From Skermanella stibiiresistens SB22 (GTDB taxonomy: Bacteria; Pseudomonadota; Alphaproteobacteria; Azospirillales; Azospirillaceae): 64,000 nucleotides of DNA. Positions 20,197 to 29,700 of the stretch are shown here, piece by piece; position 1 is the first letter of the stretch; the number at the start of each line of letters is the position of its first letter. Made by a program: the position numbers and the translations under genes. The DNA is taken from the NCBI RefSeq assembly GCF_000576635.1, contig NZ_AVFL01000003.1, positions 124,001 through 188,000 of the forward strand, written 5' to 3'. A model generated the notes under the pieces. That model ran no database searches. It was not told the origin of the DNA and saw only the letters and a program-made list of their open reading frames with translations.

Positions 20197-21599
20197 TCGA
20201 GCCTGTCGGAACCCGACCACGCGCGTCGTTTGCGGTGGATCGTCGAAACGTTGATGCCCAACTTCTGCGCGGCTTTCGATAGGTTGCCGCCGCACAGCCT
20301 GATCGCGCGTTCGACCGTTTCCCGCTCGACCTCGGCCAGGGGAATGATGGCGCCGTCTTCCAACCGGCCGGGTGCGGGTCCGCGCCCCTCGACATGGCCG
20401 GCCGCCGCGGCCGTCCGCGTGGTCCCGCCAGGCGGATCGTCCGGCAGCATGGCCGCGGTGATGGTCAGGGCGTCGTTCAACACCACGACGCTGCGCAAGG
20501 TGTTCTGCAATTGGCGGATATTGCCTGGCCAGGCTGAGCGCAGCAGGCGATCCTCCGCGTCTGGACCGAGATCGCGCGGAGCCGTGCCTTCCTGTTCCGC
20601 GATGCGGGCGAGCAGGTGCCGGACGATCAACAGCACATCGCGCCCACGCTCCCGCAGCGGCGGCAGGTGGATGGGCAGGACATGGAGCCTGTAGTAGAGA
20701 TCCTCGCGGAAACGGCCGGCGCGGACCTCCTCCAGCGGGTTCCGGTTCGTGGCGCAGACCAGCCGGACATCGACCTGGACGGTGCCGGCGCCGCCGACCG
20801 GCTGGATGGTGCCGGTCTGGGCGAAGCGGAGCAGCTTCGCCTGGGTCGACAGATCCATCTCGCACAGTTCATCCAGGAAGAGCGTCCCGCCATCCGCCTG
20901 GGCGACCAGGCCCACCCGATCGCGCACGGCTCCGGTGAAGGCGCCGCGGGCATGGCCGAACAACTCGGCCTCCACCAGGTCACGCGGGATCGCCGCGCAG
21001 TTTACCGCCACCAGGGGTTTGTCCTGGCGCGTACCACGGCGGTGAATCGCCTCGGCGCAGAGTTCCTTGCCGGTGCCGTTCTCGCCGGTGATGAACACCG
21101 GTGCCGTGCTGCGGGCCGCCATGTCGATGACGCGGTAGACCGCGCGCATGGTCATGTCGGCTCCGATGAAACCCTCGAAGCGGTCGCCATCCGCCTCCCC
21201 ACCGAGGATCTCCACGACACGCGACAACCGGCGCCGCTCCAGCGCGTTGCCGATCGTGGTTTCGAGCCGGGGAGCGTCGAAGGGCTTGGTCAGGAAATCG
21301 TCGGCGCCCGCCCGGATGGCCGATACGGCGGTCTCGACCGAGCTGTTGGACGTGATGACGACGATGACGGTGCTGGGGCTGGACCGTCTGACCTCGCCGA
21401 TCAACGACATGCCGTCGCCATCCGGCAGGTGCAGGTCGCACAGCACGATGTCGGGCTTGTGTCGGGCGAACATGTCACCGGCTTCCACCAGCGACGCCGC
21501 GTGCAGGGCCGACAGGCCGGCTTGTTCGAGGTAGCGGAGATAAACGCGCGCCAGACTCAAGGTATCCTCGACCAGCAACACGAGCCTGGCGTCAAGCAA
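20193..21599 (-). CDS. Sigma54-dependent response regulator, NtrC/LuxO-like
   Basis: A 468-residue enhancer-binding protein. The receiver (5-115) has Asp11-Asp12-type acidic residues and phospho-Asp55 ([12 protein letters not shown]). The AAA+ domain (about 140-370) has Walker A GENGTGKE and the sigma54-contacting loop GAFTGAV. A Fis-type HTH ends the protein ([20 protein letters not shown]). I place the start at TTG 21599, because GGAGGGG lies six bases upstream and the receiver fold begins at once; an in-frame ATG at 21707 would add 36 unrelated residues. By domain order and HTH style it is LuxO-like, but that is family resemblance, not proof of quorum sensing. Confidence 0.93.
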   Translation of the reverse strand: MLDARLVLLVEDTLSLARVYLRYLEQAGLSALHAASLVEAGDMFARHKPDIVLCDLHLPDGDGMSLIGEVRRSSPSTVIVVITSNSSVETAVSAIRAGADDFLTKPFDAPRLETTIGNALERRRLSRVVEILGGEADGDRFEGFIGADMTMRAVYRVIDMAARSTAPVFITGENGTGKELCAEAIHRRGTRQDKPLVAVNCAAIPRDLVEAELFGHARGAFTGAVRDRVGLVAQADGGTLFLDELCEMDLSTQAKLLRFAQTGTIQPVGGAGTVQVDVRLVCATNRNPLEEVRAGRFREDLYYRLHVLPIHLPPLRERGRDVLLIVRHLLARIAEQEGTAPRDLGPDAEDRLLRSAWPGNIRQLQNTLRSVVVLNDALTITAAMLPDDPPGGTTRTAAAAGHVEGRGPAPGRLEDGAIIPLAEVERETVERAIRLCGGNLSKAAQKLGINVSTIHRKRRAWSGSDRLD

Positions 21600-21729
21600 A
21601 CGACCCCTCCAATCGCATCCACCGCTCCCAACAATCAAAATTCTTTTTTGATCGATGCAAAATAGGATGGTGTCGCAAAATGCCATGGCGAAATGCCTCT
21701 CGGACATCCTGAAACCTGAAAATTAGGGT

Positions 21730-21741
21730 TTGATTCATCAA
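21730..21741. promoter_or_regulatory. Candidate enhancer site for the sigma54 activator
   Basis: TTGATTCATCAA is a 5-base inverted repeat with a 2-base centre, lying 33 bases upstream of the sigma54 promoter element at 21775. Its form is like the palindromic sites of LuxO/NtrC regulators. The assignment to the adjacent activator is inference. Confidence 0.3.
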
Positions 21742-21774
21742 TGACGACGCCAATCGATAGGAGCTGACATGAAC

Positions 21775-21790
21775 TGGCACATTTTCTGCT
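21775..21790 (+). promoter_or_regulatory. Sigma54 (-24/-12) promoter
   Basis: TGGCAC-ATTTT-CTGCT matches the consensus TGGCAC-N5-TTGCW at all but one position, with the invariant GG and GC at the correct spacing. It lies 35 bases upstream of the ATG of the CheY-like gene, on the correct strand. A sigma54 activator gene starts 176 bases away on the other strand. Confidence 0.75.
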
Positions 21791-21825
21791 AATTAGTCCC
21801 GTATCTCGAATGAGGAACTGGCGCG

Positions 21826-22212
21826 ATGCGGAAAATCCTGGTTGTCGAAGACGATAGAACCTACCGGACCATCATGGTCAAGGCGCTTTCCCGCGCCGGC
21901 TATCTCGTCTCGGAAGCCATTTCCGGCGTCGAGGTCATCACTCTCCTGAAATCCGATCCACCCGACGCCATCGTGACGGACATCCTGATGCCCGACATGG
22001 ATGGCCTGGAGTTGATCCGCATGATTCGTGCCATGAACCGCGACATCGTGATCATAGCGGTGTCCGGCGGCGCGCCGAACTTCGACTTCCTGCCCGCCGC
22101 GGCCCTGTTCGGGGCCAACGCGACGATGCGGAAGCCGCTCGCCTTGGGTGAACTGATCGCCTTGGTCCAATCCAAACTGGACGGCCAAGCCCCTCTGGTG
22201 GCCGCCGAATAA
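21826..22212 (+). CDS. Single-domain response regulator, CheY-like
   Basis: A 128-residue stand-alone receiver with no output domain. The acidic pair is Asp9-Asp10 (VVEDDRTYR), the phospho-acceptor is Asp52 ([12 protein letters not shown]), the switch Ser is in IAVSGGAP and the conserved Lys in [15 protein letters not shown] precedes the ATG. It is the first gene after a sigma54 promoter and lies 58 bases before the chemoreceptor gene, so it is probably cotranscribed with it. It may relay phosphate or control a chemotaxis-type output. No CheA gene is nearby. Confidence 0.9.
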   Translation: MRKILVVEDDRTYRTIMVKALSRAGYLVSEAISGVEVITLLKSDPPDAIVTDILMPDMDGLELIRMIRAMNRDIVIIAVSGGAPNFDFLPAAALFGANATMRKPLALGELIALVQSKLDGQAPLVAAE

Positions 22213-22270
22213 TTCCCCTCGGCGCGATCGCACCCCCTCTTCACTGAAAATCGTGAAAGAATCCATCAAG

Positions 22271-23755
22271 ATGTTCAGCATCCGCAAGTCCAGCGCCCTG
22301 AAGGAACTCACCGCCCAGTTGGACGCCATCGGCAAGTCGCAGGCGGTCATCGAGTTCGAGCTGGACGGCACCGTGATCACAGCCAACGGCAACTTCCTGG
22401 CGGCGCTCGGCTACACGCTTCCCGAGATCCAGGGCAAGCATCACCGCATGTTCGTTGAACCTGATGTGGCGGCGAGCGCCGAATACGCCGACTTCTGGCG
22501 GAAACTGCGTGAGGGGGAGTTCCAGGCGGCACAGTTCAAGCGCGTCGCCAAGGGTGGCCGCGAGGTTTGGATCGAGGCCTCCTACAACCCCATCCTCGAC
22601 TCGAACGGCCGGCCCTACAAGGTGGTCAAGTTCGCCACCGACATCACCAAGCGCAAGCAGTGGGACGCGGAGATGCAGGGGCAGGTCAACGCCATCAACA
22701 AGTCGCAGGCCGTGATCGAGTTCGAACTGGACGGCACCGTGATCACCGCCAACGAGAACTTCCTGTCGGCGGTGGGCTATTCCCTGGACGAGATCAAAGG
22801 CCGGCACCACCGCATGTTCGTTGAGCCGGAAATGGCGGAAAGCGCCGAGTACCGCGCTTTCTGGGCCAGCTTGGCTCGGGGGGAGTTCCAGGCGGCGCAG
22901 TACAAGCGGCTAGCCCGCGGCGGCAGGGAGATCTGGATCGAGGCCTCCTACAATCCGATCCTGGATGCCAGCGGGCGGCCCTACAAGGTGGTCAAGTTCG
23001 CCACCGACATCACCCGCCAGGTCCGCTTGCTGGTCCATCTGAAGACGTTGATCGACCGCAACTTCGGTGAGATCGGCGCTGCGCTGATCCAGTCGAGCGG
23101 TCAGGTCGATGGGGCGATGGACGCGGCGACGCTGACTTCCGAAACCGTGCAGGCGGTCGCGGCCGCAGCCGAGGAACTGGCCAGCTCCGCCCAGGAAATC
23201 TCGTCCAGCATGGCCAAGTCGCGGGCCACGGCCGACACCGCCCAGCGACAGGCGGAGGACGCCGACCACGCCACCGGTCGGATGGCGGCCGCCACCCGCC
23301 AGATGAACGGCATCGTCGACTTGATCAGGAACATCGCCGGGCAGATCAATCTGCTGGCGCTGAACGCGACTATCGAGGCTGCGCGCGCCGGTGAGGCCGG
23401 ACGGGGGTTCGCCGTGGTCGCCACGGAGGTCAAGAACCTCGCCAGCCAGGCCGCCAAGGCGACGGACCAGATCTCGACCGAGATCGAGGGCATCCAGTCG
23501 ATATCCGGCGATGTGGTCGGCGCCCTGTCGGGCATCCGCCAGTCGATCGAGACTGTTCGCGACTACGTCCTGACCACCGCCAGCGCCGTCGAGGAGCAGA
23601 CCTCGGTCACCACCCAGATGTCGCGCAGCATGCAGGGCGCCTCGACCTCGGTCTCCGCGATCACCCGCAATCTCGGCGACATCGTCTCGTCGGTGCGCCA
23701 AGTCACGGCGGCGGTTGACAAGACCGCGGAGGCGGCCCGCGTCCTCGCCCGCTGA
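22271..23755 (+). CDS. Soluble PAS-PAS methyl-accepting chemotaxis protein
   Basis: A 494-residue cytoplasmic chemoreceptor without membrane helices or HAMP. Two very similar PAS domains (about residues 20-135 and 142-258) are followed by the signalling coiled coil, whose tip [20 protein letters not shown] is well conserved, then [16 protein letters not shown]. The PAS domains share long identical stretches ([29 protein letters not shown]), so they arose by tandem duplication. The ATG at 22271 gives a family-like N-terminus; a GTG at 22253 is the alternative. Such receptors often sense oxygen, redox state or energy through a PAS cofactor. It lies downstream of the CheY-like gene and the sigma54 promoter. 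Confidence 0.92.
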   Translation: MFSIRKSSALKELTAQLDAIGKSQAVIEFELDGTVITANGNFLAALGYTLPEIQGKHHRMFVEPDVAASAEYADFWRKLREGEFQAAQFKRVAKGGREVWIEASYNPILDSNGRPYKVVKFATDITKRKQWDAEMQGQVNAINKSQAVIEFELDGTVITANENFLSAVGYSLDEIKGRHHRMFVEPEMAESAEYRAFWASLARGEFQAAQYKRLARGGREIWIEASYNPILDASGRPYKVVKFATDITRQVRLLVHLKTLIDRNFGEIGAALIQSSGQVDGAMDAATLTSETVQAVAAAAEELASSAQEISSSMAKSRATADTAQRQAEDADHATGRMAAATRQMNGIVDLIRNIAGQINLLALNATIEAARAGEAGRGFAVVATEVKNLASQAAKATDQISTEIEGIQSISGDVVGALSGIRQSIETVRDYVLTTASAVEEQTSVTTQMSRSMQGASTSVSAITRNLGDIVSSVRQVTAAVDKTAEAARVLAR

Positions 23756-23763
23756 CGCGGCCT

Positions 23764-23781
23764 CGCCCGCCAAGGCGGGCG
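23764..23781. terminator. Bidirectional hairpin between convergent genes
   Basis: CGCCCGC (23764-23770) pairs with GCGGGCG (23775-23781) around CAAG. It fills the 40-bp gap between the ends of the chemoreceptor gene and ndvB. It has no T-run, so termination is inferred from position and stem strength. Confidence 0.45.
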
Positions 23782-23795
23782 ATGGAGTGGTGCGG

Positions 23796-26700
23796 TCACG
23801 CCACCGCCAGCGCCGCCTTCTCCAAGACGATCCGCAAGGTGTGGACGCCACCGTCGAGCGGGACCGCCAAGGGGCCGTCGGACGGATCCACCACGGCGCC
23901 GTCGAGTTCGGTAAGGCCGATCCCGCGGCAGCAGCCGGCGGGGTTCTCGACCGAGATGTCGTAGCGGGTGGCGCCCCGGCGCACGGCGACCTGGAAGCCC
24001 GGCCAGTCCGCGGGGATGCACGGATCGATCAGCAGAAGGGCGCCCCGCTGGCGGATGCCCAGGACAGCCTCGATGCCAGCCCTGTACATCCAACCCGCCG
24101 ACCCGGTGTACCAGGTCCAGCCGCCTCGTCCGGCGTGGGGGGCGACGGAGTAGACATCGGCCGCGACGACATAGGGTTCGACCTTGTAGCGGGCGGTCCC
24201 GGCAGGGTCGCTGGCGTGGTTGATCGGGTTGAGCAGCGACAGCAAGGCCCCCGCGCGATCGCCTTGGCCGAGCTTGGCGAAGGCCATGATCGCCCACATG
24301 GCGGCGTGGCTGTACTGGCCGCCATTCTCGCGGAGACCCGGCGGATAGGCCTTGATATAGCCGGGATCGAGGGGGGTCTTGTCGAATGGCGGCGTGAACA
24401 GGAGGGCGAGCTTCTCGTCCCGGAGGATCAAGTGCTCGTCCACCGACGCCATCGCCCTCGCCGCCCGGTCGGGGTTGGCCGCCTCGGACAGCACGGCCCA
24501 GGATTGCGCGATGGAATCGATCCTGCACTCCGCGTCTCCGGCGCGGCCGAACGGCGTTCCATCGTCGAAGATGCCACGCCGGTACCAGGCGCCATCCCAG
24601 GCTTCCCGTTCCAGGGAGACCCGCACGCTGGCGGCGTGCTCTCGCCAAGCGGCGGCGCGGCCGGGGTCGCGGTCCTCCGCCATCGGCGCGAACAGGTCGA
24701 CCGTCCTCAGCAACAGCCAACCGAGCCAGACGCTCTCGCCCTTGCCCGCCTCGCCGACGCGGTTCATGCCGTCGTTCCAGTCGCCCGTCCCCATCAGGGG
24801 CAACCCATGCTCCCCGGTCAGGGCGACGCACTGGTCGAGGCCGCGGGCGCAATGCTCGAACAGGGTCGCCGCCTCGTCCGAGACGGTTGGCTGGAAGAAG
24901 GCGTCGTGCTCCCCCAGCTTCAAGTGCTGGCCTTCGAGGAAGGGCACCATCTCGTCCAGGATCGACCTGTCCTCCGTCACCTCGATGTAACTGGCCACGC
25001 CGAAGGCCAGCCAGACCCGGTCGTCGGAAATACGGGTCCGGACGCCCTGCCCGGTCGCGGGCAGCCACCAATGCTGGACGTCGCCCTCGACGAACTGGCG
25101 CCCCGCCGCGCGCAGCAGGTGATGGCGCGTCATCTCGGGCCGGGCGAAGGTCAGCGCCATGCCATCCTGGAGCTGGTCGCGGAAGCCATAGGCGCCGCTC
25201 GCCTGATAGAAGGCCGAGCGCGCCCAGATCCGGCAAGCCAGGGTCTGGTACTGGAGCCAGCCGTTCAGCATGATGTCCAGCGCGCGGTCGGGTGTTTTGA
25301 CCTGGATCGTCCCGAGGAGATCCCGCCAGTGCGCCTCCACCTCGGCCAGCACGTGGTCGAGGTCGATGGCGCGGTACCGCTCGATCAGAGCCGACGCCGC
25401 CTCGGCCGAGCCGGTCTCGCCCAGGAACATGACGATTTCGATCGAGGCTCCGGGCGCCAGTTCGAAGGAGGTCTGGAGGACCGCGCAGGGATCGAGGCCA
25501 GCACCGGTGGCTCCCGACAGCGGTGCCCCGCCCCGCAGCGCCTCGGGCGACGCCAGTGTCCCGTTGCGGCCGATGAACTCGCGCCGATCGGCGGTCCAGG
25601 CGGTTTGGCGGCCCGCCATGTCGGCGAAGGCGACGCGCCCGCCCAACGGGGCGTTCCATGGATTGCCAGCGAACAGGGCACCCGTCGCGGCATCGGCGCT
25701 GGTCACGATGAAGGGGGCGGAGGCGCCGCGCGAGGTTCCCAGCACCCATTCCACATAGGACGTCACCGACAAGTGGCGCGGCCGGTTCGATAGGTTGCGG
25801 ACCGTCAGGCGCGAGATCTTGATCGGGTCGTCCAACGGGACATACTGGAGCAGATCGAGGGCGAGGCCGTCGGCGGCGTGCTCGAAGCGGCTGTGACCAT
25901 GGCCGTGACGCGCGACATAGGTTCCGCCGTCGCGGATCGGCAGGGCTGTCGGGCCGAACAGGGCGCCGGAGTCCTCGTCGCGCAGGTAGACCGCCTCGCC
26001 GGGCGCGTCGGTGACCGGGTCGTTCGACCAGGGCGTCAACTGGTTCTCGCGGCTGTTGCCGGCCCAGGTATAGCCGCCGCCCTCGGTCGCGACGTGGAAG
26101 CCGAAGCCTGGATTGGCGATGACGTTGATCCAGGGAGCGGGTGTCGACTGGCCCGCCCGCAGGACGGTGACATACTGGCGACCGTCGTCGGCGAAGCCGC
26201 CGAGGCCGTTGAAGAACTCCAGGCCGTCGCCCAATCCCTCCGCCAGCCCCTCCCGCGGGGCTGGCCGGTAGATCGACACGGAGGCGGTCACGGCCTTGGC
26301 GCGGCTGTCCGGCCGCTCGCGCGGGATCTCCTCCAAACGGCCGAGCTGCTGGGCGATGCCGCCGCCCCGGGCGTTCAGCACCACCCGTGCGACGGAATGG
26401 AGCAGCGCCCGCCCCTCGGCGGTGATCAGGTCCTTCCGCAGCACGAAGACCGTGCCGCGTGCTGGTTCCTCGCCGAAGCGGGCGCGCGACTGGCTGGTCC
26501 GGACGGCGGTCTCGATGGCGATCTGAAGATCCTGGACATAGGACGAGGTCCGCTCGTTCAGGATCACCAGATCGACCGGAAGCTGCTTCATGCGCCAGTA
26601 TTCGTGCGCCCTCAGCAGCTGGCGGACGGCCTCCATGTCCTCGACGTCGTCGATATGGACCAGGACAATGGGAATGTCACCTGAGATTCCGTGCGGCCAC

Positions 26701-29700
26701 AGCCCGCTCTGCGGACCGGCGCCGCGGCGGATCGTCTCCGACGGTGGCCTCAGCCGCGGGTCCGCGTGGATGATGTGGCCAGCCAGATTCTGGAAGTCGG
26801 CGGCCTCTTCGGGCTTGACGCCAAGATGCCGGAGTTGCACCTGCGCCTGGGTCCAGGCCAGGGTGGTGGCCCGCTCGAAAGCGTTCCGATCCTGGTGCTT
26901 GTCGATCAGGTCGAGCAGTTCGGCGCGCGACGCGGCGAGCATGGTCCAGAAGGCGACGCGGGCCGTCTTGGACGGCGCCACGACGACGCGGCGGCGCAGC
27001 GCGAAGATGGGGTCGAGCACCGTGCCGACCGTGTTCGACAGCGGCCCGCCGCCGTGGATCGCGACCGCCTGGCCCAAGGCATGGCCCCGGCCGATGAAGC
27101 GGGCGCGGTCGGTCTCGATCTGCGCGTCTCCCGTGGTCACTCCCTCGACCACCGCGAGATGGGCGGCCCAGACCTCCGGCTCGCTCGGCGAGCGTCGACG
27201 GCGCGTGGCGACGATCGCCCCATATTCGGGCAGGTACTCGGTCTGGACGAACATCTTCGAGAAGGCGGGATGCGCGCTGTCGGAGGCGGTGGCGGCCAGC
27301 ACGATCTCTGCATAGGAGGTCAGGTCGATCTCGCGCGTCTGGCGGCCGCCATTCGCCACCGAAACGCGCCGGACCTCGGCGTTGTCCTCCGCAGAGACCA
27401 CGATCTCCAGCGTCGTGACCAGGGTGCCGTCGTGCCGGATATACTCGGCGCGATCCTCGCTGAAGGTGATGTCGTGGCTGTCCGGCTCGGCGCCGGTCGG
27501 TTGATATCCCGCCGACCAGACCGCGCCGCTCCGCGCGTCGCGCAGGAAGACGTAGCTGCCCCAATCGTCGCGGGTCGCGTCCTCGCGCCAGCGGGTGACC
27601 GCCAGATCCCGCCAGCGGCTGAAGCCGGAACCGGCTGAGGTCAGCATGACGGCGTAGCGGCCATTGGACAGCATCAGGGTCGCCGGCGAGGTACCGGCGT
27701 GGAGCTTGAGGCGGCGAACCTGGGGCGACGCGGAGCCTGGATCGGTGGCGGCGATCCGCACCTCCTCGGCCCTGGGATGGGCGACCGCGACATCGCGCGG
27801 CGTCCGCTCCTGCAACAGGAGCTCGACCGCCTGGATCATCGGCTCGGCATGGAAGCGCGCCCGCATGCGGCCCGCCTGGAGCGTGTTGGCGATGGCTGTT
27901 ATCGTCATGCCCTGATGGTGGGCCATGAAGTTGCGGACGATCGCCACCTGCTTGCCTTCCGGCAGGCGGGTGCGGGTGAAGTCCAGCGCCTCGTGGAAGC
28001 CGTAGCGTCCGCTCGCCCCCAGGTCGGCGAGGCGGGCGAAGTTCGCGACGGCGCCCTTGGGATCGACCATGGTCGCGAGACCGGTCGCGTAGGGCGCTAT
28101 GACGGCGTTTTCCGACAGGCCCCGCTTCAGCCCCAGTCCGGGCACCCCGAAGTTGGAGTACTGGTAGGTGAACTCAAGGTCGCGCGCGTTGTAGGCGGAT
28201 TCCGAGATGCCCCAGGGTATTCCCAGCGCGTGCCCATAGGCCTGCTGACGCTCGACCACGAGCTGGTTGGTCCGCTCGAGCAGGCTGCCGGCGGGAGCCC
28301 GCATGACGAGCGACGGCATCAGGTACTCGAACATCGAGCCCGACCACGAGATCAGGGCCGCGCCATGGCCCAGCGGCGTCGCGGTCCGGCCGAGGCGGAA
28401 CCAATGCCGCGCCGGGACATCGCCCTTGGCTATGGCGAAGAGGCTGGCCAGGCGCGCCTCGGAGGCGAGCAGGTCGTAGCAGTTGCGGTCGAGCGCGTTG
28501 TCGGGAACCGAGTAGCCGATCGACAGCAGTTTCCGTTCGGGATCGAGCAGGAAGGCGAAATCCATGGCGACCGCCATGCCGCGCGCCGTGGTTTCCAGCG
28601 CCGCCAGCCGTTGGCGCGCGCCGTCCGGATCGGCCATCTGTTCCAAGGCGTCACGCTGGTGGGCGGCGGCGACGCGGTCGAGCGCGCTTGTCCAGAAAGC
28701 CAGATCCGCGGCGTCGTCGGTCTCCGCGGCACCCGCGGCCGTCTCCGCCAGATCGGCCGCCCGGCCGGTCAACGCCTTCAAGGTGCCGAGATACCCGTCG
28801 CCGGGTGCCGTCCCGGTGGGGACCTGTGACAGGAGGTCCCTGACGCCATCCAGCGCCGCCTCGATCTGGCGCGCGTCTTCAGCGGCGGCGTCCTTGGCGC
28901 CGGCCACCAGCCGAGCCAAGGCCTCGCGGGCGAGATCGTGATCGTCGATCATGCCGGCCCGCGCCGTGGCCCACGACGCCACGCCGTCGGCGGGAGCCAG
29001 CGCCCATTCCTTGCAGGTGTTGGCCAGCGCTATCAGGTGCCCCGCCAAGTTGCCGCTGTCCACGGACGAGACATAGGCCGGTTCCAGGACACGCAGGTCG
29101 CGCGTCTCGTACCAGTTGAACAGGTGCCCCCGGAAGCGCCGCAGCTTGCCCATGGTGGTGAGCGTCGCTTCCAGCCGCTCGATCGTCTCCAGCCGGCCAG
29201 CCCAGCCGAAGTCACGGGCGGCGACGGTGGACAGCAGATAAAGCCCGATATTGGTCGGCGAGGTGCGGTGCGCCACGACCGGCCGGGGATCCTCCTGGAA
29301 GTTGTCCGGCGGCAGATTGTTCTCCGCCGGAGTGACGAAGGTCTCGAAGAAGCGCCAGGTCCGCCGGGCGATCAGCCGCAGGGTGCGGGCCTCGTCCTCG
29401 GACGCGCCCAACTGGCTGGCCGCCGTCGGCGACCGGCTGGTCCACAGCGCCACGGCCGGAGCCGCGAGCCACAGCGCCACGAAGGGAAGCGCCACCGGCC
29501 ACGCCGCCGGCGCAAAGGCGACGACCGCCAGCCCGGCCGCGACGCCGAGCACGACGCCACCGGCCATCTGGCCATAGAAGCCGGCGAGATCGAGGCGCGG
29601 GCTGACCCTGGCCTGTGCCGCCGTGACCCATTCCAGCAGATGCCGGCGGGTGACGAACAGGCGGACGAGCGTCCGGGCGACCGCGTCGCCCATCAGCCAA

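Noticed and set aside
16552-23755. A complete quorum-sensing locus
   Set aside because: The activator is LuxO-like in domains, but there is no autoinducer synthase or receptor and no LuxR homologue here.
23715-25793. A 692-codon plus-strand frame opposite the ndvB 3' end
   Set aside because: Antisense shadow; the GH94 catalytic motifs are on the minus strand.
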